Source: Periplaneta americana
Taxonomy: Eukaryota > Arthropoda > Insecta > Blattodea > Blattidae
DNA length: 64,000 nucleotides
Reading direction: 5' to 3'
Assembly (NCBI RefSeq): GCF_040183065.1
Contig: NC_091120.1
Coordinates: forward strand, 74,936,708 to 75,000,707
The notes beneath the pieces are model-generated. The model made no database searches. It had not been told where the DNA came from and worked only from the letters and a program-made list of their open reading frames with translations. Positions 22,475 to 34,435 of this stretch are shown in pieces; within the stretch, counting starts at the first letter, position 1, and each line of letters begins with the position of its first letter. The translations under genes and the position numbers were made by a program.

Positions 22475-23540
22475 ACGAAATATTACAGTACATTTTATGC
22501 TTTTTTATATCCAACAATATTTTGTAACTTTTACATTAGTGAATGTAGGCATTCTTTGAACTTAAGGATCCCTCTTTGCAGTGATATTAGTACATCAAGA
22601 ATTGCAACAACGTCATCACCCAAATGGCATCAGAGACATTTTCAGTATAAGTCCCGAGAATGTAAACGTATCTCAGGCTGTTACTTTTAAAGATTGTCTT
22701 TCAGTAAACATATTTATACCTCAATCTCAGGTTTAAAGATTTGTTTCATTTCAAGATAATGCACTGTAATTTGTGTAAACATTCAGCATCATATTCCATG
22801 AAAATTTGCCACTTTCTTTTATCATTAGGCTACACTAATATATATTAAAAGACTTTACAATCCAACTATATGATCCAGACAGACAATTGTATTTAAAAAT
22901 AGTCAAAATCAACAGTTGATAAAGGGAAACAGTATTAATACATGTAATTACAATTATTATAGTTTTGATTCTCAATACATCTTCTCTTAGATATAACTTA
23001 TTTTATGTAGAAAAAAATGTTTGCATGAAGTCTCACCAGTGCAGCTGTCTGTATTTTAATAACTCTGTAATCTCAAGTGACGACAGTGCAAATTTCAGAA
23101 CAATTTATAATTTATTGAAATAATAGGACTACGAAGAATTACCTCTATCTTATTTGTAAGTAATATTTTAATTTTGTTAATATGTATATGAGGTAAATAA
23201 ATGGATTGTAGGCCTCTAAATGTACCATATAATACATTATGTGACATTGTGCTGCTTAATAGAATCAATAGTCAGGAATCACTTAAACATCTGAAATACG
23301 CTTGAAGTTATGTTCAGTGTTATACACTAAATTGTATCTCAAATTGCATACTTGTATGACACGTGCAGTATTATTATAACACTTTGTCTTGAAAACATCT
23401 TGGGGAGATCAATTATGATATGATCTTATGATATTTGAGTCGTTCACTACTTTTAATTCAATCTTCATAAATGTAAACGATTTTTTTTTCAATAAAAGTA
23501 AACCACAAACAGAAAACTAAAAATGTGTTGAGAAGAAATA
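22475..23540. other. unassigned sequence
   Basis: AT-rich. Nothing recognised; the 79-codon frame at 22451 has no motif. Confidence 0.35.
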
Positions 23541-23545
23541 CTATA

Positions 23546-23743
23546 CGAGGGAGAGTCAAAAGGTAACCTTAATAATTGTTTTATTAATTGAATATGTACA
23601 ATCAGACTACATACACTTCATCACTTTTCAATATATTTCCCAGAACGTTCCTGTTATACTACTCGTAATGTGAAAAATGATGAAATGTTTGTAGTCTTAT
23701 TGTACATATACAATTATTAAGGTTACTTCTTGATTCTCTCTCG
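23546..23743. mobile_element. mariner-type MITE (foldback)
   Basis: About 198 bp. The left end CGAGGGAGAGTCAAAAGGTA matches the reversed right end cgagagagaatcaagaagta. The inverted pairing continues through taaccttaataattg and tgtacaat.agactaca. The GAGGGnGAGTCAAA style of end is common in mariner-related elements. The left flank is TA. Confidence 0.7.
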
Positions 23744-23948
23744 TTTTATACAACCAACGGACGAGTCGTATTGCAAGTAGATCGCTGCTGTCTGTTTCTT
23801 ATGATCAGTTTGTACTTACATTACAGACCAGCAAACTTTCTGCATAATGTACGACTTATCTGTAAATTTCTCACGTTTTCCATCTTCCGAAATTAGAGAT
23901 GATTGCATAACTTCCTTTTTTATATTACGTTTTCGTCCCATTGCTATG

Positions 23949-23999
<51 letters not shown>
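23949..23999. repeat. (TTA)n microsatellite
   Basis: About 17 perfect trinucleotide units; it gives a poly-Ile reading frame that is not a gene. Confidence 0.95.
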
Positions 24000-24000
<1 letters not shown>

Positions 24001-25118
24001 TAAAAATCTCCTACAAAATTCCAATCTCCTGCATTTCATCCCTCATAGGTCTGATGTTACATGCGCTCTATGATTGTCAAGAATAATGTAAGACGATTAG
24101 TTGAGTATTTTGCCGGTACGGTTGGACGCTTGGTCGCATAAGTGTGTGTTTTTATCATGAATATTTACTTAGAAAATGTGTAATATCTGAAACCTAATAA
24201 ATGCAAATTTTAAAAATAAAGTTTGTACTCGTATTTAAGCCAGTTATTTTCAAAACTACATGAGCCTTAGCTTGTAAGATATCTTTAATATATTGATCGT
24301 GTGTAGCTTCGGTAGCAGAATCATGATTAGTTCATCTAATTGAAAATTGTGATCCAAAAGGTCGCGCATTCCACTTGACCAGTTTTATGACATACATGTA
24401 CATGATTTTTTTAGACCTCTATCATTTTATTTTAAGCATCTATTAATATATATGGATCATATGCGAGATTAAGAGTAAGGCAGAAAATACATTAGGGAAG
24501 ACTGGAGGTTGCTGTGTTTGTAGTGAAAGACCTGCCCTTAGATAGGAAGCTATAAAAAATGAATGAGTATAATATTTGCATAAGTAAATAGCACGCACAC
24601 AGATCAAAATCTCATTTTTCAGTAGATGGCATTTAGCCTCTTAATTTCCAGTCTTAAATTTTATATAAATTAAGATTGTAATGTTTTTATACAAAGTACT
24701 CAGAATTTCTGAAAACAATCTTGCTTTCATTTGTACCACTTGGTCAAAATTCTATCAGCAACAGAAAACCTGTTATTTTAGATTTGTTGATGTCATCTGT
24801 CCCAGCATCAGATTTCATGCGTCTTATTACTTTCCTTACCTCCAGAGTGTACGCATCTCGTACGAATTGTATTTTTGCTTTCACCTGGGGAATTCCAAAT
24901 TCATCAATTTTCATTGTCCTTGCCATATCTTCATTAGCGTCTGTTCTCGCATCTCTATTTTTGTTTTATAAAGATTAGAGTTCAGATCCCACAAACACTG
25001 ATGTTTTTCATATACGTCAAGAAACTTTATGATTATCTCAGAATTCAACTTCGGCTACTCGTTCTTATAAATCAAATTTTAAAAACTTGATGCGAAGGCA
25101 TCAGCGGACTATGCACTG
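24000..25118. other. mostly unassigned sequence with a LINE 3' scrap
   Basis: At 24488-24565 (+) the string gactggagg..gctg..tttg.agtgaaagacctgccctta and aatgaatga match the 3' end of the LINE at 49345-49935. Frames at 24681-24978 on both strands overlap and carry no recognisable domain. Confidence 0.5.
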
Positions 25119-25120
25119 TA

Positions 25121-25472
25121 CTGTACTCCAACCACGAGAAAGTCTCCAGAGAATGAAACGAAGCGGGGTGATGCCGTGAATGAATGTTGATGTCATAAGA
25201 TTTCATAAGGTCACACACGTGGGTACTCGTATCTCTATTGGCTATCTCTCAAAGCACAAACCAGAAGACTGATATAAACATTTTATACAACCCTAGTTAC
25301 AAAATTAGATCACTGTTAATCTCCTGGTCTTTTAATCCCTCCATACAGGAAATAACATATGCAGGAGAGAGCATGATTTTATAACTCTAATATTATCTAT
25401 CTACTTCACTCCAATAGATGACGCAATAGTAAGCACATCCCTTTCACGGTTTATCTCCTGGTTGGAGAACAG
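25121..25472 (+). mobile_element. TA-flanked MITE, family with CTGTNCTCCAACCA ends, copy 1
   Basis: 352 bp. Ends CTGTACTCCAACCACGAGA and, reversed, CTGTTCTCCAACCAGGAGA; TA flanks at 25119-25120 and 25473-25474. The interior includes ggtcacacacgtgggtactcg and gatgacgcaatagtaagcaca, all shared with the inverted copy at 37997-38503. Confidence 0.85.
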
Positions 25473-26269
25473 TAGAATACTGGCGAGCTCATGAGAACCT
25501 ACATGTTTACACGTGCAACAGGAATGTCCACTTGCGCATGCGTCACCACTGGCGCTTTGAAAAGTTAGAATGCCACTAACCTTTCCAAACACTGCATGCA
25601 TTATCTAAACTTGCACGCCAGTAAAGGTTTACACGTGAAAGTTGTGGTAATTTTGGAGCAAATGAGATGACATTTTGTACATAGGCTATTCATACGCGGC
25701 CAGATATGTGTACATATTTTCAAAAACCCCATCTCACCTACTAAGAAAATTTAAATTTCACCTAAGTGTATCCTTAAAATGTTCAGAAATAGACTATATG
25801 CCTATACTGAAAAAAAAAATTAATATTTCGATCAAGCACGTCGAAAAGCATTTGATAAGATAGTTGCATGAAAATCTAATTGGCCTTTCTAATTTTCCGC
25901 GTCAAACAGGTGTTTTTCGACCACTGTGCGGCACGTGACTCTTTTTAGGATAACAGTGATCTAATACTGACGATTAACTGCTTCTGTTTAAGCAAGTGGC
26001 ATTACATTATCTTATCTCAAAAATGATCTATGTCGTGTAGGACATCATAGTGACAAGCGTTAACTTAATCTTTAGCTGCATGATTTATCAGCAAATGTTC
26101 AATAAATGCAATATCTGTATAAAGAATGCAGGTGCATTTATTAGTAAATATAATACCTGTTTTATCTTAATCGATCAGTACTATTACTTCAGATTAAGAT
26201 AATGTATATCACGTTGGAAAAGGCGCATTCAATTATATTTGCACGTGAAAACAAGCTCATTACATTACC

Positions 26270-26425
26270 GCGTCGATGCCTCAGCGTTAGCGAGCTGATC
26301 TTCGAATGAGACGGCCTGGCCGGGGTTCGATCCCCTGTCTGATAGTGATGGAATGTGTGCCGTTCCAACAAACTTCGTAGCTAATTCGGAACGAGTTAAA
26401 ACAGTTCTTGGTAAAGAGCAGGGCC
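26270..26425 (+). mobile_element. SINE-like element with tRNA-like head
   Basis: gcctcagcgttagcgagctg (A-box region) and ccggggttcgatcccc (B box) with tRNA-like spacing, then a non-tRNA body (gaacgagttaaaacagttcttggtaaagagcagggcctcgtc). Family not assigned. Confidence 0.65.
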
Positions 26426-26772
26426 TCGTCAAGTGTTCAAAACATAACATTACTCATTCTCAATTTTTGTTTTGTACCTATTGCCCTGCTCCAAAATTAC
26501 TCTCGGGTTTGTAAATGAAAAATACATATATGTAGAATATTTCAATAAAGACCTAAAATTTATTTATAGAAATGATAAGTTTAATAGTAGTACAGAAATG
26601 GTTAGATTAGATTAGCAAACCTATGCCACTTCACAATTGAGTGGCTCAGTGCCAGAATTGCCTTAACCACAATTACATTGAAAAAAGTTATTGAAGTCTA
26701 AACTTAAATATTGTTCTTTTTTAATTATATGCTCTTAATTGGAAATTATTTCTCCTTTACCATCGTCTAATA

Positions 26773-28024
26773 CAGACGTCTCCAAAAGCGTACTCGCGAG
26801 TAAGCCCCTGAACGGAACCGAAGCCAGTACGTAATGAGCGCGCTCCGCCTCACCCATCCCCACCTGTACTGTACTCAATGTTTATGCGCAAACGAAGAGC
26901 AGTGGCGGACTGCCATTATCATTGTGTTGGTCGGAGTGTTCCACCGTTTCACAATGTCTTCCAATCATGGACGTAGTACATTCAAGGATGAATAGCAAGA
27001 GAAATATTTTGTGTTAGTGGGGAGAATGTGAAATGCTTAATTTGTTAGAAAATTTTTAAGGGTGTGTTAAAATTCAACATGCGACGACAATACTCGACTC
27101 TTCATAAAGAATGTCATACAATTACAGGTATGTGGGACATGTGAAAAGAATTTATTTTGGGGCTATCTGTATAACTGTTGGTTATACATAATAATCAGTG
27201 TATTACAAAACGTTTACACTCAGTTCCGCATGACAAACATATAGTTTTTCGTTTAATTTTAGTGAAGTACGTAGGCCTACAAATATTTTGATAAATATGA
27301 AATAAGAAAATACAAACACAAATCACACACGTGTCCTCAGTCTTAAACAATAAAAGCTTCTTGCTAGCTATGTTTTAGCTTGGAATATTGGAAAGTCAAT
27401 GAAGCCCTTTACAGAAGCATCATTTGTAAAATCGTGCATAAAGGACGTTACTGAAATACTGTGTCCAGAACAAAGTCAAAGTTTAAGAAAATTAAATGGT
27501 TCCCAATTACATTTCAGAGAAGGAATTTCAAGATTGTAAATGTAATTGAATCTGAAGTCGAAACCACAATTAACCAGTTTGTAGCTTGCTCACTTGCATT
27601 GGACGAAAGCACAAAGAGAAATGACAAAGCTCACCTAGCCATTTTCATCCGAGGAGTTAATGAACATTTTACTGTGTCTGAATGTCTTCTAGATGTAATT
27701 ACAAAATACAACTGGAGAAGATCTTTTCCAGGTACTGAAAGGCACCATTGAACAGAAGAGGTTGTATTTGCAATGCTTTGTGTCAATAGCAACAGATGGG
27801 GCTCCAGCTTCATAGTATGTCAAAATAATATACAAACGTATGATATTTCTTATTATTTTGATGTCATTATTTGTAAACATAAGCACACCGTTGCCGCGAT
27901 CCCCCACTGATCGCTCCCATCTGTTGAGGTACGAGTCTCTTTCCCTTCTCTAGCCTTACAGCGCACTGTGTTCGGCGGGCTGCATCGAGAGCACGAAATA
28001 CGATACGCTTTTTGGAGACCTCTG
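26773..28024 (+). mobile_element. hAT transposon relic with perfect 8-bp target duplication
   Basis: 1252 bp. Ends CAGACGTCTCCAAAAGCGTA and, reversed, CAGAGGTCTCCAAAAAGCGT. The flanking duplication GTCTAATA is identical on both sides (26765-26772, 28025-28032). Inside, a broken BED-finger-like segment near 26990-27120 (KCLIC....K.N.RR...H) precedes 27461-27751, which reads FVACSLALDESTKRNDKAHL and IFIRGVNEHFTVSECLLD. That order matches hAT transposases of the GTF2IRD2/ZBED5-like group. It is frameshifted and internally deleted, so inactive. Confidence 0.88.
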
Positions 28025-28058
28025 GTCTAATATCAATACATTTACTTTGGCATACATA

Positions 28059-29157
28059 CAGAGTGTAAGGGGTATAAGTGCCGTCCTTTTCACAGTTGTC
28101 GGGGACGGTCTACGTCTACAGGATCAAAAATGTCCATACAACATAGTGTCAAAACTTGACAGTTTTCCTATTTCTTCTCTTATTTTATTCGCGTTATACT
28201 GCTTATATAGTTAGTAAAATTACGAAAACAATTACATCAGTAGGTATATCTATCAAAGAATTGATATTAGTTTAAATACATATTTGTCTGTTCTGTTATG
28301 TTTTCGTGAAATTAAATAAAATTGCATGCTTAAATTTGTTAATATTCTGGCGTGGGAGACGTGCCAACGTGTTCAGCAGGCAGTACTCTGCACAGACGTA
28401 AGTACGAGTCAGCTGAGTTCAAGCTCCCTGTCCATAATTCTACTGCCGAGTGGATGACAGTTCGGTACCAGGTATTCGATAAACAACTTACAATGTCATT
28501 CACAGTTTAGGAATATCATATGTTATTAATTTATGGAGAAAGTCGTCGTAATTCAAGTGAGGCAAAAAGGATGTACCGTCAATGTTTTCCCCAATGAAGG
28601 TTACCTAATCGGCGAACTTTCGTAGCGGTTTCTCAACGATTATTAGAAACTAGGTGTCTCTTACCCCATTTCGAAAATCACACAAACAGAAATTTCTTTA
28701 AAAATGGTACTGCTTTATGGAAGCGGGAGCGATTAAAATATTGCATTTAAAAAAAGTTCGTGTGGTTTTGTGCAGTAAACCATTATTGTTTATTTTTTTG
28801 ACGTACAATAAAAATGGACCAATATTGCCAATGTTGTTAAACAAAATGGAAATTTACCATAAAGTTTTATTAAGGAGATTGACAGTTTCTATTTGCTGTT
28901 CGATTTATGTAAACAACGGCCGCCCCTGCATTAGAACAGAGCATCTACTCTGTACTGGTATGTCTATCCGCTTAAGCTCTACCGTGTACTTTTAAACTCC
29001 CTCCTTCCCATCAGCAACGTTGCCAAATGCCTAATATTATAAACTTTAATAATTAGTAAATATTGCAATTAGAAAAATATTGTAAGGACATTTTTTCTTC
29101 CTTATGACATGAACAATCATCAGTTAAAATAATGACACTTATACCCCTTACACCCTG
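28059..29157 (+). mobile_element. mariner-superfamily relic with a DUF4817-like segment
   Basis: 1099 bp. The ends share GTGTAAGGGGTATAAGTG preceded by CAGA (left) or CAGG (right, reversed), with TA on both sides. Near 28511-28600 the frame reads IYGESRRNSSEAKRMYRQCF and then a broken RTF.A...RL-like piece. This resembles the helix-turn-helix domain (DUF4817) found next to mariner-like transposases in insects. The rest has no catalytic motif. It starts only 27 bp after the hAT target duplication. Confidence 0.65.
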
Positions 29158-29159
29158 TA

Positions 29160-29825
29160 TAAATGGTCATTTGCATTCATTCTTTCAAAAATCAGAAGCT
29201 TAAAAATTTGTGGGTTAGGCAATTCTGGCACTTAGCTACTCAATTTTGTCTATACGGCTCAGAACGACAGTATAACTTGAAGCATCTATTTTGACGTCTG
29301 GCCTTGAGCATACAATGATCAATCTGAGAGCAAAATATGTTACAGCTGTTATAATCGCGCACCCACGTTGACCTGCTTTGAGCCAAGAAATCAAAACATA
29401 GATGCCTTCTGTAAACTTCCTTATTTCTTGAATGTTGTACAGTCCGTTTTCAAATCGAGGAGAGACGTTTGTGCTACGAAAATCTGTGCTGAAATCGAAC
29501 TGAGACGTGAGCCTTATATTGTAGGTTACTCAGGAGAAGACGAGCGGAATGAAGGTGACCTTCTTGAGTGTGTGTGCTGATAATGATAAACATCACTCAT
29601 ATGAGCATCCGTAATCAGGTTATTACTAGAAACCGTACTTCATCCCAGGAGGATACAAGATTAAATACTTTTAAGTAAACGAAGTGCGTGCGTCTAGGAA
29701 GCGAAATACTTGACTGACGGCTTATGCTACTCTTGTTCATAAAGTGGGGCAGAACAAAACATGGACGACTTTAACAATTATACTAACATTTACAATTTAA
29801 ATTATTTAAACTATGTACAATAGAA
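29160..29825. other. unassigned sequence
   Basis: No feature recognised; the 70-codon frame at 29368 carries no motif. Confidence 0.35.
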
Positions 29826-29828
29826 TAC

Positions 29829-30500
29829 CAGAAAATTGTACGAAATGGAAACATAAAAATTGGAGATTTAGCCTTCGAAGAAGTGGAAAAATTGAAATAT
29901 CTTGGAGCAACAGTAACAAATATAAATGACACTCGGGAGGAAATTAAACGCAGAATAAATATGGAAAATGTCTGTTATTATTCGGTTGAGAAGCTTTTGT
30001 CATCTAGTCTGCTGCCAAAAAATCTGAAAGTTAGAATTTATAAAACAGTTATATTACCGGTTGTTCTGTATGGTTGTGAAACTTGGATACTCACTTTGAG
30101 AGAGGAACAGAGATTAAGGGTGTTTGAGATTAAGGTTCTTAGGAAAATATTTGGGGCTAAGAGGAATGAAATTACAGGATAATGGAGAAAGTTACACAAC
30201 GCAGAATTACACGCATAGCATTCTTCACCTGACATAATTAGGAATATTAAATCCAGACGTTTGAGATGGGCAGGGCAGAAATGCATATAGAGTGTTAGTT
30301 GGGAGACCGTAGGGAAAAAGACCTTTGGGGAGGCCGAGACGTAGATGGGAGGATAATATTAAAATGGATTTGCGGGAGGTGGGATATGATGACAGAGAGT
30401 GGATTAATCTTGCATAGGATAGAGACCGATGGAGGGCTTATGTGAGGGCGGCAATAAACCTGCGGGTTCCTTAAAAGCCATTTGTAAGTAAGTAAGTATA
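29829..30500 (+). pseudogene. LINE 3' fragment, copy B
   Basis: Starts abruptly within the sequence corresponding to 5392 of copy A and runs to the shared 3' end (ccttaaaagccatttgtaagtaagtaag). Motifs: [47 protein letters not shown], then stops, and GRP.G..PLGRPRRRW in a broken frame. It is 5' truncated with an internal deletion near 30276 (gggcaggg joined to cagaaatgc). Confidence 0.87.
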
Positions 30501-31094
30501 TATGTACAATAGAATACCGGTACGTTATTTTTACTATTTACACTACAATAAAGAATGTAGGTCTACACTGATCAAACACTATATACAATATTTAGCTTAT
30601 GTACAGTGTTGAGTATTGTAATGCAAGGTATTTTATTTCATAATACTTTAGCCTACTTATTTTGTAAATTATGTACAATTATACAATTAATAGTATGAAT
30701 AATGTTTGATCATGTAAGCTTTCATTGTTTATGTTAGTGTAATAGTGAAAATAGCGTATTTTAGTGTGCACAGTATAAAGGCCTGTCAGATATGTACACT
30801 TAGCGGCAAAAAGAATGGGCCGGCCGACAATTTCTAAGTTCCAGAGACATACATTGCGCATGCTCGTCTCGTCAACGCCGTAGTTCACTAGGTAACAATT
30901 AAACCATTTAAATTTGCTGTATTTTTTTAAGAGTCTAAAATATGTAATAAAATCGAATGGCGGGTTGATTCTAGATACACCAGGGCCCTTGAAGAGTGAA
31001 ATAGTAATAAAATTGAGAAATACAAAATCAACCGGAGTGAATATGAACAGGAAAATCATGTATTATGACGAATTAAAAGTAACAGTCACAGTAG

Positions 31095-31175
31095 CGTAAG
31101 TCGTTACGGCATTGGTCTATTGAACAAATTGATAGTAGTAGCTGAAGGTTCGAATCTCCCCCAATCTTCTTTTTT
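31095..31175 (+). other. tRNA-like module inside the left end of the Tc1-like element
   Basis: gttacggcattggtctat (A-box-like), then gaaggttcgaatctcccc (B box) and a run of seven T that could end Pol III transcription. Acceptor-stem pairing was not evident, so it is not called as a tRNA gene. Confidence 0.5.
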
Positions 31176-31379
31176 TAATTACAAATTTGCCATCATATAT
31201 GTCCCGCAAAGCTATAATTATGTGGCAATATCTCCTAGAATATGCCCAGACTCTAATAAATAATAAACCTCCCTCTCTCTTTCAAGCAATACTGCTATCT
31301 GTTAATACAACGTTCTGTCTCGTCATTACGCTTGAAGATGGCACAGAAACAATAACTCATTGCCCTGGTTCGCATAGCT

Positions 31380-32813
31380 CAGGCATGTCAAAAATCAGAC
31401 ACTGAAAGTGCAGTGTATGTGCACGGAACGCCGGTCTGTGCAGATTGCGTCATTCACGTGTTGCTCTTACCAGTTCTTAGCGGGAGGGATGTACAAGAAT
31501 CTATTCTGCTCTTCTAGTGTTCAATTAAATTGACATTTGGACATTATAAACATACTTAGCAGAAGGACAAAACACAATTATTGTCAGTGTCTATATTTGA
31601 CAATAATTGTAACACAAGAAACAATAGACTTACTCAGTTACAATTCACAATGCAGTCATTTGTAAAGAATAATTTATTTACATGATTTGTATACAGTATT
31701 TGAAGAAAATATAAATATTGCAGTAATTTCGAAACAACAAAAAACGAACACAATATTTCATTTTACGTAGTAGGTACTGATTATTTCAAAGTAATACTCT
31801 TTCATTGTTCCTCAAGCATTATTGGGACCATTGGTGCACAAATGCTAAGAAAGAAAATATTTTACTCCCAATTACATGCAATAGGACATTGTGAGGCTTT
31901 TACACTGGAATCATTTCCTTGCTGTATATTAATATAAATTCACGTTATTATTAATAAATCGGATAAATTAAGCTTGAATTTAAATTTATATATAGTTTAT
32001 TTGGAAAACGTTGAGAGCAAGTATTAGCAAGTTGGGAGCGTTACTGAATTGAGTTAAAAGAGTAATTCACAAGCTGTGAAGCGAGGACATTTTCTTTATG
32101 TCAGGTTTAAAGATTTATTAACGTAAGTATGTTAGATAATATAGTAACGTGAGGTGGAAAATTCGCCATTATTTATTATTTTTCCAGAAAATTTTTCCGC
32201 CTTACAAATAGTTGCTTTTTTCCTTCCCTTACAACCTCAAGAGCCTCACATGTATTACTCACTATATTCTCATCACTTATCAGCTTATCAAATAAAAGTT
32301 TTAAGTCGTCTAACCATTGATGGCTGAGTTAGTACATACTCCAAAACAACATCATTTTCATGTTTGTCTTGCCGTGAGAGTACTAATTAAGAAATAAGAG
32401 CAGGCGAATATCATATTTTGAGAACTTTACTAATATGATTTAAATTCTCATATCACTGTTAGGTCCACATGATATGATGAAAGCTTTTCATTTTAAAATA
32501 ATTACTAGGGGCTGAGGAAAACATCATAACAGTTATGTTATATGATTAGTGATTTCTCTTCTTCGTTATATCTATGGACTCCTCACTTTATTTTCCATAA
32601 CGCATTCACAATCACAGCTCAATGAGCACACCCGTACTGATCTGTGTTACTGAAACAAAAGCTGATCTGCTACTCTAGGTACTGTACAGCCCTGTCGCGT
32701 TCCCCTACAAGCCGATTCACTCCCTCCAGGTAGGGGAATAGGAACTGCATGTTGCACGCAGACCAGTGCACAATGTGCGCGACTGCACAATGTGCAGGGT
32801 TTTGACATGCCTG
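31380..32813. mobile_element. hAT-type non-autonomous element nested in the Tc1-like element
   Basis: 1434 bp. Ends CAGGCATGTCAAAA and, reversed, CAGGCATGTCAAAA. The target duplication GCATAGCT is identical on both sides (31372-31379, 32814-32821). The interior is AT-rich without recognisable transposase. GC-rich subterminal segments (about 31395-31500 and 32640-32800) frame it. Confidence 0.9.
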
Positions 32814-33221
32814 GCATAGCTTATTCTGCGTATGCTACTCTCCGACAGGACTTCGATTGGAGAAATGTCGTTTTCTCCGACGAGGTAATTGACTCCATTA
32901 GCAACGATAGTACTGCTCTAGTTTATTGTAGGAATGGCCACTGATACTAGTCCCCACCACAGGCCTTGTTTTGTTAATATATTAAAAAATTGTTTGTTTT
33001 TGTTAATTTAATTATTTATTTGTGTTTGATATCCGTCCGGTTTTTTAGGATGTGAAACAAGTATCTTTGTTTATACAGGCCAGGCCTCGCCTATTAATAG
33101 CCCACAGGTGATGGGCAATAATATTTTTACAAGCCAGGCATAACGAAGTTTGTTAACAAATCCCATTTCACATTTAAACTAATACATTAAGTAAAAGTTA
33201 AAACAAAAAAAGTAATAATTT

Positions 33222-33300
33222 TACCGTACCGGGAGGCGAACTCACAACCTTTGGTACGGATGTCAGACTTCATACCACTGGGCCACACACTGCTCGTAAG
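33222..33300 (-). other. tRNA-like module inside the right end of the Tc1-like element
   Basis: On the minus strand: gtgtggcccagtggtatgaag (A-box-like), a long gap with tccgtacc, then ggttgtgagttcgcctcccgg (B-box-like) and, further on, a T-run at about 33205-33211. It is more tRNA-like than the left module. It could alternatively be an independent SINE head. Confidence 0.5.
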
Positions 33301-33445
33301 GTTTGGCACTTTATAGACGCATGACTTTCAATGAAGAGAGACCACAGCAATGCCTTGCACTGGGTTACGTTTACACGAGTGAACCGCGCGATAGAACTTT
33401 GCATTTCTATCGACCAAGAGTCGGCCCATTCTTTTTGCCGCTTAG

Positions 33446-33635
33446 TGTACTACTTTCAAAAGCCGATTGTCAGAAAGACTGCTTTTCGTCTCTAGAATGT
33501 GATCTTTCTTAAAATATTACTTTTGTAGAATATTTAGACATGTACTACTTTCAAAAGCCGATTGTCAGAAAGACTGCTTTTCGTCTCTAGAATGTGATCT
33601 TTCTTAAAATATTACATTTGTAGAATATTTATTTT
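33446..33635 (+). repeat. 95-bp tandem duplication
   Basis: tgtactactttcaaaagcc at 33446 recurs at 33541. The two copies are nearly identical through ttcttaaaatattac and ttgtagaatattta. The first copy begins at the very end of the Tc1-like element, so the duplication postdates that insertion. Confidence 0.88.
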
Positions 33636-33962
33636 TAATGTATACATTTTCCTTTATTATGTTAATCATTCCTTCGAAGCAAATTTTCTTATTTACAGAG
33701 TCCTGCGTTTGTTACTTTGAGTACAAGTTAGATACACATGGATCATGTTAGTTTCTCTTGTCTGTCCGCTCTCTTTCGTGTGATTACATCTGTTTATTCG
33801 TATAGGCACTGAACAATGAGAATGCTACTTATGTACTTACAAAATATATTGTCATGTGTATTTAATAACAAACAAAATATTTATTTAAAGCCACCTTATG
33901 GACAACAGAAGATTATTCTTACAATAAGTAAAACTTACCTAGATTCCAGATAGACCTAGTTT

Positions 33963-33973
33963 TGTGTGTGTGT

Positions 33974-34022
<49 letters not shown>
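33963..34022. repeat. (GT)n microsatellite
   Basis: About 29 GT units with one interruption. Confidence 0.95.
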
Positions 34023-34025
<3 letters not shown>

Positions 34026-34289
34026 GCCTACCCACTTCATTTGCGTGATTCGGGTTCAGCATACTGCGGATAGATGGCAGGACTGTGACCCATTTTCAAG
34101 ATACACACCACTTCGGCGGGCCACGTTTTGCATGATGTATATCTGTGAAGACTTATGTCATGTACTAGGGTGAGTGCATGTTTTTAAGTGTTCGTGTAAG
34201 TGTAGTATAGAAAATGGGTGAGGATAATGATGAAGGTGAGGAAGGGAGAAGGATGATGAGGGGGGGAAAGGAAGTGGCGAGAGTGAATG

Positions 34290-34435
34290 GGGTTCCATAC
34301 ACATGACAAAGTTTCCTGATATTCATCCATAGGAGTGAGGGAAAAACCCCAGGCAACTCGTCTCAAAGCGGGGAATCGAACCCCGCCCCGCTGCCCGCTG
34401 GGTTCGGGAGCGAACACTCTATCACGAGGCACCTA
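34290..34435 (-). mobile_element. tRNA-derived SINE (family 4) fragment
   Basis: Minus strand: tgatagagtgttcgctccc, then the B box ggggttcgattccccg, then ttgcctggggtttttccctcactcctatggatgaatat. The body phrase is shared with the SINE at 61800 (gggagttttccctcactcctaaggatgaatatt). It abuts the SINE trimer head-on. Confidence 0.75.

Larger units (their letters stand above)
30797..33447. mobile_element. Tc1-like DNA transposon relic carrying tRNA-like subterminal modules
   Basis: Ends CACTTAGCGGCAAAAAGAAT and, reversed, CACTAAGCGGCAAAAAGAAT, flanked by TA at 30795-30796 and 33448-33449. A later hAT-type insertion (31380-32813) splits it. After removal of that insertion, 32822 onward reads LRQDFDWRNVVFSDE and then NDSTALVYCRNG, matching the region around the first catalytic Asp of Tc1/IS630-type transposases. 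Stops follow, so it is dead. Just inside each end, pointing inward, is a tRNA-like module (31095-31170 and 33222-33300). Remaining length without the insert is about 1.2 kb. Confidence 0.75.
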
